In this document: one piece after another, positions 1 through 10,089 of the stretch
Numbering within the stretch: position 1 is the stretch's first letter
Layout: the number at the start of each line of letters is the position of its first letter
Assembly: GCF_014385435.1 (NCBI RefSeq)
Contig: NZ_JACSUD010000013.1
Location: 1-64,000 of the forward strand
DNA: 64,000 nt
Direction: 5' to 3'
Source of the DNA: Alloprevotella sp. Lung230
Lineage (GTDB): Bacteria; Bacteroidota; Bacteroidia; Bacteroidales; Bacteroidaceae
Translations under genes and position numbers: made by a program
The notes under the pieces: model-generated
Told to the model about the DNA's origin: nothing
Database searches by the model: none
Seen by the model: only the letters and a program-made list of their open reading frames with translations

Positions 1-21
1 ATTTCCCAAGGGGCGACGGGT

Positions 22-1890
<1,869 letters not shown>

Positions 1891-1935
1891 TTTTATCGTT
1901 TTGTGCGGCGAAATTACAAAAAAAACAGCAGTAAA

Positions 1936-1967
1936 TTCGTCCGTTCCAGAGATTTGTTCTAAATTTG
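1936..1967 (+). promoter_or_regulatory. Bacteroidetes-type promoter for rho
   Basis: The -7 element TAAATTTG lies at 1960-1967 and fits TAnnTTTG; a degenerate -33 element TTCG sits at 1936-1939 with a 20-bp gap. It would give a leader of about 145 nt before the rho start at 2119, long enough for autoregulation, which is known for Rho in other bacteria but is only inferred here. Confidence 0.5.
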
Positions 1968-2118
1968 CAACGTGAAAATCAGAAAGTAGTACGATTTTCC
2001 TCGATGAGCCTTTGACGGCATTCCAATTCCCCACTTTTTCGACTAAACCACAGAGGATACACTCCTTGCACAAAGTGTGTGCATGGGGGTATGCAACGCT
2101 AAACTTTACGTTTTTCTG

Positions 2119-4221
2119 ATGATTTCCAATCAGTATACCAAAGAACAACTGCTCGGCAAGGACGAGAACGAACTTCGTAACATTGCTGCTGAAATGAACT
2201 TGCCCGAGCGCTCCCGCACCACAAAGGACGACTTCATCTACGACATCTTGGATGCCCAGGCCGAAGCGGCAACAGCCCCGACCTCCGCAGTCGAGACGAC
2301 GCCACGTCGTCGGCGCATTGCCGTCAAGACCTCCGACCACGTCTATTCGGCCTCGACCTCGGGCGAAAGCGAGCGTTTCGAAAACAGCCGCGAAGAGCGT
2401 GCGGCCAAGCGTGCCGTGGTGGCCAAAGCCAAGGAAGCCGATGCGTTGGCCACACAGACGTTGCTCGATTTGGGAGGCCTCGTGGAGCCGCCCAAGCGCA
2501 AGCGCGGACGCCCATCAAAGGAGGACATCGCTGCTCGCCAGGCTTTCGAAGCCGCACAAGCGCTCATTGCCGGTGCACAAGCCAAAGGCGAAACAACGAC
2601 AGAAAAGACTGCCACGTCCCCTGTGTCAGAAGTCGAAACACAGGTGGCGGCTACCGAGCCTTCCACTAGCTCGACCGCGGCGGCTACTCCTGAACAGCAA
2701 GAAGAACTGCCGGCTTTCATTTTGGCCCAAATGCAGCAAGCCACCACTGCCCCCGAGCCCGACACCAACGAAAGCGATACGGAAACGCCCGATCTCAAGG
2801 AGTTTGCCCAGCTCTATCGCCGGCGCAACGAGGAGCGAAAGGCTTCCTCCGAACAAGAAAGTCAGAGCCGACGCACCGAAGCGGCCGAACTTGCTGCCAA
2901 GGGAGCGGACTTCATCATTGTTAAGGATGTTCCGGCTGTGAGCACAGGTTTCGCCCCTCTCCCCGCCGCTCCCACAGCTCCAGAGAGCGACTACTCCGGT
3001 GATTCCTCCTTATCTCGCTTCCGCCGCTTCAAGGACGACATGGTGATGCAGGCGCGCCGCACCACCGAAGTGGCCAGTCTGCCGCAAGCCCCGACGGCTC
3101 AAGCCGACATTGTGCTCGAAGCCATAGGAGTGCTCGAGGTCGACTCGCAAGGGGTGGGTTTCCTCCGTACTGCCGACTATCACTATATGCCTTCACCCGA
3201 TGATGTCTATGTCGCCCCTGCCCAAATCCGCAACTACATGCTCAAGACAGGCGATGTGGTCGAAGGGAAAGTGCGTGCTCCGCGTTCTGGTGAACAATAC
3301 TACGTCCTACTCAGTATCGAACGCATCAACGGACTCACCCCCGAACAACTGCGCGATCGCACCACTTTTGAGCATCTCACCCCACTCTTCCCCAACGAGC
3401 AGTTCAAACTTTCCACCGGCGGAAAGACACCTCTTGCCTGCCGCATGGTCGACCTCTTTGCGCCCATCGGAAAAGGCCAGCGCGCACTCATCGTGGCCCA
3501 GCCCAAAACCGGTAAGACCATCTTGATGAAGCAGATTGCCAATGCCATTGCCGAGAACTATCCCGACACCTACCTCATGATGCTCCTCATCGACGAGCGT
3601 CCCGAGGAGGTCACCGACATGGAGCGCACGGTCAAGGCCGAGGTCGTGGCTTCCACTTTCGACGAACCGGCCTCCCGCCATGTCCGCGTGGCACAGATGG
3701 TGCTCGAAAAGGCCAAGCGCATGGTCGAATGCGGCCACGATGTGGTTATCTTCCTCGACTCTATCACCCGCCTTGCTCGGGCTTTCAACACTGTTGCCCC
3801 CACCTCTGGAAAAATACTCACCGGTGGTGTCGATGCCACCGCCCTACAACGTCCCAAACGCTTCTTCGGGGCCGCCCGCAACATCGAAAACGGCGGTTCA
3901 CTCACCATCATCGCCACCGCCCTCATCGACACTGGCTCGAAGATGGACGAGGTGATTTTCGAAGAATTCAAGGGCACAGGTAACATGGAGCTGCAACTTG
4001 ACCGCGGTCTGGCCAACAAGCGCCTCTTCCCTGCCATCAATCTCATCCAGAGCTCCACGCGTCGCGATGACCTTCTGCAAGACGAGACCACGCTCAACCG
4101 CATGCACATCCTCCGCAAGTTCATGGCCGACATGAGCAGCTTCGAAGCCATGGACTTCGTACACAAACGCATCGGTGACACCCTCTCCAACGAAGAGTTC
4201 CTCAGCACGATGAATGGCTAG
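2119..4221 (+). CDS. rho: Transcription termination factor Rho with long N-terminal insertion
   Basis: Hexameric RNA-dependent ATPase/helicase that ends transcription. The 700 residues compare with about 420 in E. coli. Residues 1-45 form the SAP-like Rho N domain; about 45-305 is an Ala/Glu/Thr/Pro-rich low-complexity insertion with a [11 protein letters not shown] basic patch; then comes the primary RNA-binding domain ([26 protein letters not shown]) and the ATPase core with Walker A QPKTGKT near residue 465, [21 protein letters not shown] and the R-loop region [11 protein letters not shown] chose [10 protein letters not shown] as start; an in-frame ATG at 2077 would add 14 residues unlike the family. 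A terminator-like hairpin follows. Confidence 0.96.
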   Translation: MISNQYTKEQLLGKDENELRNIAAEMNLPERSRTTKDDFIYDILDAQAEAATAPTSAVETTPRRRRIAVKTSDHVYSASTSGESERFENSREERAAKRAVVAKAKEADALATQTLLDLGGLVEPPKRKRGRPSKEDIAARQAFEAAQALIAGAQAKGETTTEKTATSPVSEVETQVAATEPSTSSTAAATPEQQEELPAFILAQMQQATTAPEPDTNESDTETPDLKEFAQLYRRRNEERKASSEQESQSRRTEAAELAAKGADFIIVKDVPAVSTGFAPLPAAPTAPESDYSGDSSLSRFRRFKDDMVMQARRTTEVASLPQAPTAQADIVLEAIGVLEVDSQGVGFLRTADYHYMPSPDDVYVAPAQIRNYMLKTGDVVEGKVRAPRSGEQYYVLLSIERINGLTPEQLRDRTTFEHLTPLFPNEQFKLSTGGKTPLACRMVDLFAPIGKGQRALIVAQPKTGKTILMKQIANAIAENYPDTYLMMLLIDERPEEVTDMERTVKAEVVASTFDEPASRHVRVAQMVLEKAKRMVECGHDVVIFLDSITRLARAFNTVAPTSGKILTGGVDATALQRPKRFFGAARNIENGGSLTIIATALIDTGSKMDEVIFEEFKGTGNMELQLDRGLANKRLFPAINLIQSSTRRDDLLQDETTLNRMHILRKFMADMSSFEAMDFVHKRIGDTLSNEEFLSTMNG

Positions 4222-4281
4222 CCCTCTTCTGCCGGACTTCTCATTTTCCAAATCACAACGCTGTTCCCCGCGTTCAAATCC

Positions 4282-4330
4282 ACAGCGCCACCGACACGTC
4301 CTCAACAAGTCTCGGGGGCGCTGTCTTTAT
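4282..4330 (+). terminator. Terminator-like hairpin after rho
   Basis: Inverted repeat ACAGCGCC (4282-4289) / GGCGCTGT (4317-4324) followed by CTTTAT. The loop is long (27 nt) and the U-tract is short, so strength is uncertain. Confidence 0.5.
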
Positions 4331-4418
4331 ATGTAGTGTCCTTCTTTCGAAGGTCCATAAAAAACGAGGCTGCTCCTTTCCGCAACGATGTACTCTCACA
4401 CATTGCTACCCTTTCATA

Positions 4419-4610
4419 AGTAAGTGTTCAAAATTAATCGTAATTATCTTAGTCGTAGGATGTTCTCTGCTTTGATATCATCTTTGTTTCACTTTCTCGC
4501 CATCTCGCCTTTGTTCATCAGTCATATAGCCCGCTACACTCCTTCTTCTCAAAAACGAGCTGACTAAAAAATTGAACAAATATAGTATCAATTAATTCTG
4601 AGCACCTACT
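4419..4610. mobile_element. 192-bp MITE, copy 1
   Basis: Non-coding element of 192 bp with terminal inverted repeats of about 20 bp: left AGTAAGTGTTCAAAATTAAT, right end its reverse complement with 3 mismatches. TA flanks both ends (4417-4418 and 4611-4612), as expected for a TA-targeting (IS630/Tc1-mariner type) transposition. An inner inverted repeat around TAGCccGCTA is present. Copy 2 at 33868 has exactly the same length; copy 3 at 40390 is an internal deletion. No transposase is encoded, so movement would need one in trans. This element fills most of the gap between rho and panB. Confidence 0.85.
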
Positions 4611-4665
4611 TACTTGCAAAGAGAGTCCATATCTGCTTAAATAATGTTGTTCTTTCGGATGCCCT

Positions 4666-4697
4666 TTTGGATGTATCCTCCGTTTTTTGTATTTTTG
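4666..4697 (+). promoter_or_regulatory. Promoter of panB
   Basis: A -33 TTTG at 4666-4669, a 20-bp spacer and -7 TATTTTTG at 4690-4697 match the Bacteroidetes consensus. Predicted transcription start is near 4704. Confidence 0.7.
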
Positions 4698-4702
4698 CAG
4701 AG

Positions 4703-4725
4703 GTAAAGGCGGTTGAAGCCTTTAC
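4703..4725 (+). promoter_or_regulatory. 5'-terminal mRNA stem-loop before panB
   Basis: Perfect inverted repeat GTAAAGGC (4703-4710) / GCCTTTAC (4718-4725) with a 7-nt loop, right where the panB transcript should begin and 24 nt before the start codon. A 5'-end stem-loop could protect the mRNA or regulate translation; there is no U-tract, so it is not a terminator. Confidence 0.5.
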
Positions 4726-4749
4726 ATTTGTATATAAAATCAGAATATC

Positions 4750-5568
4750 ATGGCCACATACTTAGTTGAAGACGCCCGCAAAGTCACGACGCATCGCCTT
4801 TTGGAAATGAAACAACAGGGCAAAAAGATTGCCATGCTCACCGCTTACGACTACACCACAGCTTCCATTGTTGATGGGGCAGGTGTAGATTGCATCTTGG
4901 TGGGCGATAGCGCATCAAACGTGATGGCGGGCAACCTCACCACGCTGCCCATCACCTTGGATCAGATGATTTACCATGCACGCTCTGTGGTGCGTGGTGT
5001 GAAGCGAGCATTGGTGGTTTGCGACATGCCGTTTGGGACTTATCAGGTAAATCCTACCGAGGGTGTGCGCAATGCCATCCGTATCATGCAGGAGACTGGT
5101 GCTGATGCTTTAAAACTGGAAGGCGGTGTGGAAATCCTTGACACCGTGCGCACCATCCTTGAAGCCGGCATTCCCGTGATGGGACACCTTGGGCTCACTC
5201 CACAAAGTATCAACAAGTTTGGCACCTATGCGGTGAGGGCCAAAGAAGAAGCTGAGGCTCAAAAACTGCTGAGCGATGCCCAAGCCTTAGAAGAGGTGGG
5301 ATGCTTCGCGGTGGTGACAGAGAAAATACCTGCGGCGTTGAATGCACAAGTTTGTCAAAGCCTGCGCATCCCCATCATCGGTATTGGCGCCGGAAGTTCA
5401 GATGGGCAGGTGTTGGTGGTCGATGATATGTTGGGCAAGAACAATGGTTTTTCTCCCAAATTTCTGCGTCGATATGCCGACCTGCACACCATCATGACCA
5501 ATGCTATTGGGGCTTACGTTGCTGATGTGAAAAGCGGTGATTTCCCCAATGCTTCTGAACAGTACTAA
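4750..5568 (+). CDS. panB: 3-methyl-2-oxobutanoate hydroxymethyltransferase
   Basis: First committed enzyme of pantothenate (coenzyme A) synthesis: it transfers a hydroxymethyl group from methylenetetrahydrofolate to 2-oxoisovalerate, giving ketopantoate, in the cytoplasm. The 272 residues match the family length. Recognisable motifs are [21 protein letters not shown] (metal-binding Asp), [24 protein letters not shown] and [14 protein letters not shown]. It has its own promoter and is followed after 13 bp by the lysozyme gene, so the two are probably co-transcribed although functionally unrelated. No other pan gene is present in the window. Confidence 0.96.
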   Translation: MATYLVEDARKVTTHRLLEMKQQGKKIAMLTAYDYTTASIVDGAGVDCILVGDSASNVMAGNLTTLPITLDQMIYHARSVVRGVKRALVVCDMPFGTYQVNPTEGVRNAIRIMQETGADALKLEGGVEILDTVRTILEAGIPVMGHLGLTPQSINKFGTYAVRAKEEAEAQKLLSDAQALEEVGCFAVVTEKIPAALNAQVCQSLRIPIIGIGAGSSDGQVLVVDDMLGKNNGFSPKFLRRYADLHTIMTNAIGAYVADVKSGDFPNASEQY

Positions 5569-5581
5569 TTTCTTCAGATTT

Positions 5582-6403
5582 ATGTTGCGTTCCGCTCCGT
5601 TGCTTTTCTTTATTTTGCTGTGTCTGCCCTTCACTGCCCTCCATGCAGAGACGGTGAATGGCGACAAGGTGAAAGCCCATCGTGCGCTTTCGCCTGCTGA
5701 GCGTGAGCGCACCAACCTGCCGGATGCGCTTCCGCAGAAATCAAAGAACACACAGGAGAGCCGGACAGCCCCTATCACTTATGCCAAGGTTTCGAAACTA
5801 AACACAAGCTTTAAGGAGGGAATCGATGTGAGCCGCTATCAAGGCGTGATTGATTGGGAGACTGTGGCGGCAGAGGGTGGAGTGAGTTACGTCTATATCA
5901 AAGCCACTGAAGGCGCTCAACTTGTCGACCCTTATTACTACACCAACATTTCCGAAGCCCGCCGTGTGGGGCTCAGCGTGGGCAGCTACCATTTCTATCG
6001 CGCTCACATCGGCATAGATGAGCAACTGGCCAACCTGACTTCTGTTGTGCGGAAGGTGGACCAGGACCTTGTGCCCATCATCGACATCGAGACCACCAAT
6101 GGAGTGCCCACCGCGCAATTTGTAGCGGACTTACGGCTTTTTATCGACAAAGTTACGGCTTACTATGGGGTGAAGCCGATGCTTTATACCTATCAGAATT
6201 TCTACAACAAGCACCTTGTCGGTGAGTTTCAGGGCTATCACTGGATGATTGCCAAATACCAAGCCGAACCACCCATCCTTCGCGAGGAAGTCGACTACAT
6301 CATGTGGCAATACACGCAAACGGGACGCGTCCCGGGCATTAAAGGAAAAGTAGACCGCAGTTGCCTGATGAACAACCATTCTTTGGCTTCTCTGCAGATG
6401 TAG
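5582..6403 (+). CDS. Secreted GH25 lysozyme (muramidase)
   Basis: Glycoside hydrolase family 25 protein of 273 residues, expected to cleave the MurNAc-GlcNAc bond of peptidoglycan outside the inner membrane. The start MLRSAPLLFF gives a good signal peptide ending TALHA; in-frame upstream ATGs at 5537 and 5549 overlap panB and would spoil it. The GH25 fold follows after a short linker: GIDVSRYQG (catalytic-region Asp), YIKATEG, YHFYRA, PIIDIETT (catalytic acid region) and WQYTQTG near the C-terminus. It is 13 bp downstream of panB and ends at a strong terminator. It may serve cell-wall remodelling or attack on other bacteria; the sequence does not decide. Confidence 0.93.
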   Translation: MLRSAPLLFFILLCLPFTALHAETVNGDKVKAHRALSPAERERTNLPDALPQKSKNTQESRTAPITYAKVSKLNTSFKEGIDVSRYQGVIDWETVAAEGGVSYVYIKATEGAQLVDPYYYTNISEARRVGLSVGSYHFYRAHIGIDEQLANLTSVVRKVDQDLVPIIDIETTNGVPTAQFVADLRLFIDKVTAYYGVKPMLYTYQNFYNKHLVGEFQGYHWMIAKYQAEPPILREEVDYIMWQYTQTGRVPGIKGKVDRSCLMNNHSLASLQM

Positions 6404-6493
6404 CAGACTTGTCGTTCCCACTTACGTGCTGAGCACTCTAAGTTTCAACAACGAAATTTAGAAACTCTCTTCTACGCCATCTCTCCACAATAA

Positions 6494-6535
6494 GGCCGTG
6501 CCAAAGCATTTGTTTTGGCACGGCCCTTCGTTTTA
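6494..6535 (+). terminator. Strong terminator after GH25 gene
   Basis: Perfect 12-bp inverted repeat GGCCGTGCCAAA (6494-6505) / TTTGGCACGGCC (6514-6525) followed by CTTCGTTTTA. It ends the panB-lysozyme unit facing the convergent tRNA genes. Confidence 0.9.
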
Positions 6536-6541
6536 GACAAT

Positions 6542-6570
6542 AAAAAAACGCAAGACGAGAAAGTCTTACG
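6542..6570 (-). terminator. Terminator of the tRNA-Val pair
   Basis: On the minus strand CGTAAGAC (6563-6570), a 6-nt loop and GTCTTGCG (6549-6556), then seven T residues. It lies just 3' of the second tRNA-Val. Confidence 0.85.
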
Positions 6571-6581
6571 TTGAAAAGATG

Positions 6582-6656
6582 TGGGCGCTGAGGGATTCGA
6601 ACCCCCGACCCTCTGCTTGTAAGGCAGACGCTCTGAACCAGCTGAGCTAAGCGCCC
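6582..6656 (-). tRNA. tRNA-Val (anticodon TAC), copy 2
   Basis: A 75-nt cloverleaf on the minus strand: acceptor GGGCGC.../...GCGCCC, D-arm GCTCAGCTGGTTCAGAGC, anticodon loop CTTACAA with anticodon TAC (codon GTA), T-arm GGGGGTTCGAATCCCTC, discriminator A. CCA is not encoded. It is identical to the neighbouring copy and lies second in the transcript, 43 bp downstream. Confidence 0.97.
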
Positions 6657-6699
6657 GATAAGTAAACTATCGGCATTGAGAACAAAAAAGGGAAGAGAG

Positions 6700-6774
6700 T
6701 GGGCGCTGAGGGATTCGAACCCCCGACCCTCTGCTTGTAAGGCAGACGCTCTGAACCAGCTGAGCTAAGCGCCC
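6700..6774 (-). tRNA. tRNA-Val (anticodon TAC), copy 1
   Basis: The promoter-proximal of two identical 75-nt tRNA-Val genes, with anticodon TAC in the loop CTTACAA. It is transcribed from the promoter at 6794-6825 together with copy 2. Confidence 0.97.
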
Positions 6775-6793
6775 TTTGTTCTCAACAGCGATG

Positions 6794-6825
6794 CAAAAGT
6801 ACGAACTTTTTCCTTACGCGCCAAA
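6794..6825 (-). promoter_or_regulatory. Promoter of the tRNA-Val pair
   Basis: Minus-strand -33 TTTG (6822-6825), a 20-bp spacer and -7 TACTTTTG (6794-6801) form a near-perfect Bacteroidetes promoter about 20 nt before the first tRNA. Confidence 0.8.
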
Positions 6826-6902
6826 TCTTCCTCCTCTTTTTTCAAGGGGAGGTTTGTTTTTCTCGGGAGAAGGAGAAGATTTGTCACGTTAAGGCGGCAA
6901 AA

Positions 6903-7874
6903 TCATTCATTGAGAGCTCCGCAATAGGGGCAGCGCCCCACCTTATGCAGGGCGTTGCCGCAAGCTCCGCAACGATATCGGGCGGCATTGTGATAGAAAT
7001 GTCGTCGGAGGGCGTAAGCCCAATAGAGGAAGAGGAGCGGATAGCCGATGTAGAAGTGGACCGCCTGCGTGAAGAAGAAGTAGAGCAACAAGCAAACACC
7101 GGCCAAGGCCGACAAATAGGAAACGGCATTGACCACACCGGGCTGCTTGCGCAAATCGTCGACCACAGCGACACCGACAATGAGCATCAGCCAACAACTC
7201 ATCACAAAGAGACGCACCGGCGACGACAGCGGCGCAAAGATGTTGAGCGTAGGATGAAAGTAGAACTCCTCCCAAACATCGGGTGCAAACTGCTGCAAGG
7301 CGCCATAGAGCACCGCCGAACCGCTCACCACGATGCAGAGCAACGTGGGATAGACACTCTTGATGTCGTTGAAGTGCACCATCTGAAAGCGCGTGTGGCG
7401 CAGCCGCTGGATGAAGAAGAAGAGCAAAGCCACGCCCAGGCAGCAGAGGATGACCTGCATGCGTCCGGAAGAGAAGGTGTGGATGCATCGCGAAATCACG
7501 TTGTCGGGCACCGACCGTTGGAGCAATTCACTTTCGCTCACCCAACCCAGACTTTCAGCGCTGCCGGCTACCATCACCCAAAGACTGTCGGACCGCCCGT
7601 CGGCCACACTGTCGATGTTGACCACCACCAGAGGTTCTTCTGCGCCGAGGTGGGTACTGTCTCGCAAGAAAATAGAGCCCACCCTGCCGGGTACAGCAGC
7701 CGAAAGTCGGAGCGAATCGGTGGTGACGAAGTGGTCGCCTTTCCAATAGTGGTGAGTGGTGCGAAATGCGGCAGAGTCGACCCGCGTTGTGCTCCAAGGG
7801 TCGATGACTTGGGGTTTGTCGTGGTCGCAAGCCACGCAGAAGAGCAGGAAGAGGAGGTAAAGCAAAGGTTTCAT
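6903..7874 (-). CDS. Membrane-anchored lipoprotein with C-terminal zinc ribbon
   Basis: Protein of 323 residues of unknown function. The N-terminus has a lipoprotein signal with lipobox LLFCVAC (lipidated Cys near residue 16). Residues of about 50-130 resemble a small SH3-like beta domain (VGSIFLRDST...GWVSESELL). Several hydrophobic segments follow (CCLGVALLFFF, LLCIVVSGSAVLYGAL, LFVMSCWLMLIVGVAVV, ALAGVCLLLYFFF, IGYPLLFLYWAYAL), then a C-terminal CGACG...CPYCG zinc ribbon. It begins 6 bp after the U32 gene, so the two form an operon. The mix of lipobox, membrane helices and zinc ribbon is unusual; I recognise no named family. Confidence 0.75.
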   Translation of the reverse strand: MKPLLYLLFLLFCVACDHDKPQVIDPWSTTRVDSAAFRTTHHYWKGDHFVTTDSLRLSAAVPGRVGSIFLRDSTHLGAEEPLVVVNIDSVADGRSDSLWVMVAGSAESLGWVSESELLQRSVPDNVISRCIHTFSSGRMQVILCCLGVALLFFFIQRLRHTRFQMVHFNDIKSVYPTLLCIVVSGSAVLYGALQQFAPDVWEEFYFHPTLNIFAPLSSPVRLFVMSCWLMLIVGVAVVDDLRKQPGVVNAVSYLSALAGVCLLLYFFFTQAVHFYIGYPLLFLYWAYALRRHFYHNAARYRCGACGNALHKVGRCPYCGALNE

Positions 7875-7880
7875 GTCGGG

Positions 7881-9698
7881 TCAGTCGTGGTGTACACTCA
7901 TTTCACATTTTGCGCAATCGAAAGTCAGTGGGAAAGTGCGCCCATTGGGCAGTCGCAACGCAAGCGGTTCTTTCCAACGCGGTGCACGCCCCGTCTCTCG
8001 CGGACATTCGCCATGGGCATATCGGAGGCAATGGCGGCAAGTCATCAAAGTGGCTCCGGCCTGTTCTTTCAGTTCGTAGGCCGGAGCCACATGTTCCGCG
8101 CCATGCTCTTTCAAGAATTGTTCCGCCAGTTGGTTGGCCACATTGGCCGTATAGTCGAACGAACAACCCGACAAGTCAAGTTCGGGAGAAACGGGACGGC
8201 GCACATCGCGCACATGGTGCTGCAGACAAGCTTCCGTCAGCGCCGAAGTCAAATCCCGTCGCCACTCGCCGAGCTGCGAAGAGGGGATGAAGCGCTCCCC
8301 ACGAAGACGAAAATCGATGGACTTCACTTCAAAAGGCGTGCCGCCAAACTTGGACAATTGCTTGGTCATGTTCTCCTGTTGGGGCGTGCGCGCCTCTGTC
8401 CTTTCGCAACGGAACTCCAGCAGCACACTCACGCCGTGTTCGGTGTCGGCAGCCAAGCGAAAACCTTCCTCCCACTCCGAGAGGGTCAGGATGATGCTCA
8501 GCGTCCGCGTGGTGGCCGAGCGATGCAACACTTTCTCAAAAACTCGGTCTTCGTTGCGAAAAAGTTCGATGCCGGGGCGCAAACCAGGGGGCACTTGCAA
8601 GGGAAACAGTTCGCCCCCTTCAGCTCGATTGATGCGAAATCCTTGCAGCCGCCCTTCGGCATCGAAGAAGCAGAGGCCGTCGCCGTTGGCAAAAGTCGCC
8701 TCGCCCTCAACCACAAACGAGCGTTTGCCCACACGCCCTACCCTACCCACGGGTGCACCAATGGCTTTGGGTGTCTGCATGGACCAAATGCCGGCGGAGC
8801 GTCCATGAAGGAAATAGTCGGTGAAGCCGCGATTGAACGACTTGTTGAGTTGCGGAATGAAGCCGATGTGGCTTTCCCCATAAGACGCGCGAACGAACTC
8901 TTGCGGACGGCGGGCAAGGATTTTATCGATGGCCTGTCGATAGTGGGCCGTCACGTTCTTCACATAACCCGCGTCCTTCAATCGCCCTTCGATTTTGAAA
9001 CTCTGCACACCGGCATCCAGCATTTGCTCAATACTGTTGCTGCGGTTCATGTCTCGAAGCGAAAGGTGGTGCTTGGTCGAAATGACCCGGGCGTCGGCAT
9101 CAACGAGGTCGAACGAGAGGCGGCAAAACTGCGCGCACTCTCCTCGATTGGCTGAGCGTCCGAAACAGTGCTGTGACACATAGCAGCGACCGCTGTAGCT
9201 CACGCACAACGCCCCGTGTACAAAGCCTTCGATGGGGAGTGTGGTGGCCTCGCGGATGGCCCGAATTTGGTCGAGCGAAAGTTCGCGGGCCACCACAATT
9301 TGCGAGAATCCGGCCGCTTCGAGGAAGCGTGCTTTTTCGGGCGTGCAGTTGTCCATCTGTGTTGAAGCGTGGAGCGCAATGGGCGGTAGGTCGAGCTTCA
9401 ACAGGGCCAAATCTTGGACGATGAGAGCATCGACACCCGCCTCATAGAGCCGATGGATGAGGCGCTCCACTTCCGGCAGTTCGTGGTTGTAGAGGATGGT
9501 ATTGAGCGTCACGTAGACGCGGACACCAAAGATGTGGGCATAGCGACACAACGATGCGATGTCTTCGACGCTGTTGCCGGCAGCCGCTCTGGCGCCAAAG
9601 GAAGGACCACCGATATAGACGGCATCAGCACCGTTGTTGATGGCTTCGCGGGCTATATCGAGATTTTTGGCCGGGCAGAGGAGTTCTATGGGAGTCAT
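7881..9698 (-). CDS. U32 peptidase-family protein, RlhA (YdcP)-like
   Basis: Protein of 605 residues. U32 proteins of this kind are now known mainly as RNA hydroxylation factors: RlhA modifies 23S rRNA C2501 and TrhP modifies tRNA. The N-terminal half is the U32 TIM-barrel (ELLCPAKNLDIAREAINNGA, YVTLNTILYN, ALHASTQMDN) with the conserved Cys set SYSGRCYVSQHCFGRSANRGECAQFCR. A C-terminal cysteine module (CRHCLRYAHGEC..., FDCAKCEMS) is typical of the long RlhA-like type. I start at MTPIELLCPAK; 33 upstream codons run into the intergenic repeat array. It is followed after 6 bp by the zinc-ribbon lipoprotein. The RNA target is inferred from the family. Confidence 0.88.
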   Translation of the reverse strand: MTPIELLCPAKNLDIAREAINNGADAVYIGGPSFGARAAAGNSVEDIASLCRYAHIFGVRVYVTLNTILYNHELPEVERLIHRLYEAGVDALIVQDLALLKLDLPPIALHASTQMDNCTPEKARFLEAAGFSQIVVARELSLDQIRAIREATTLPIEGFVHGALCVSYSGRCYVSQHCFGRSANRGECAQFCRLSFDLVDADARVISTKHHLSLRDMNRSNSIEQMLDAGVQSFKIEGRLKDAGYVKNVTAHYRQAIDKILARRPQEFVRASYGESHIGFIPQLNKSFNRGFTDYFLHGRSAGIWSMQTPKAIGAPVGRVGRVGKRSFVVEGEATFANGDGLCFFDAEGRLQGFRINRAEGGELFPLQVPPGLRPGIELFRNEDRVFEKVLHRSATTRTLSIILTLSEWEEGFRLAADTEHGVSVLLEFRCERTEARTPQQENMTKQLSKFGGTPFEVKSIDFRLRGERFIPSSQLGEWRRDLTSALTEACLQHHVRDVRRPVSPELDLSGCSFDYTANVANQLAEQFLKEHGAEHVAPAYELKEQAGATLMTCRHCLRYAHGECPRETGRAPRWKEPLALRLPNGRTFPLTFDCAKCEMSVHHD

Positions 9699-9852
9699 GG
9701 CGAGGGGGAGAGTAAGCGTTCTAAATGGTTGTCGATGTTGGGGGTGGGAGGCGGTATTGGCAAAGGGAGATGCGGTCGGTGAACCAAACTCAGCCATGTC
9801 CCTTTCAAAGTTGGCTGTCTTTGAGAAAAAGTCAACCGGATGGGAGCAATTC

Positions 9853-9936
9853 TATAAACCAAACTTTGGTTTATATAAACCAAGCTTTGAATTACATAAA
9901 CCAAACCTTGAATTATATAAACCAAACCTTGGTTTA
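9853..9936. repeat. Array A: four 21-bp palindromic units
   Basis: Four units of exactly 21 bp begin at 9853, 9874, 9895 and 9916. Each starts [T/C]ATAAACCAA and units 1 and 4 are nearly perfect palindromes (TAAACCAAACTTTGGTTTA). The 391-bp gap between the TPR gene and the U32 gene, both on the minus strand, otherwise holds nothing I recognise. Short ORFs across the array have a 7-residue period and are not credible genes. Confidence 0.9.
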
Positions 9937-10089
9937 TAGATTATCTCTGAAGAAACCAACTTTTTCAGCTACCGAACTCACTTTGGGAGAAGGACGGAGG
10001 CTTTTCGGAAATGCAGCAGGAGCACCTATTGATGAGCAAGTAATACAGAGAAAGAAGTGGCTTAACGAACGTTTTAGCAGACCTAAAAC

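Noticed and set aside
1909-1916. TAATTTCG on the minus strand as promoter of the ABC-F gene
   Set aside because: One mismatch to TAnnTTTG and no -33 element at the proper distance; kept out of the feature list.
6945-9155. Long plus-strand open frame of 736 codons opposite the lipoprotein and U32 genes
   Set aside because: Its translation is a shadow of two well-supported minus-strand genes; no domains, signal or promoter.
9634-9939. ORF across array A with a repeating LYKPN-type heptad
   Set aside because: The 7-residue period is a by-product of the 21-bp DNA repeat; there is no homology and the other strand shows an equivalent artefact.
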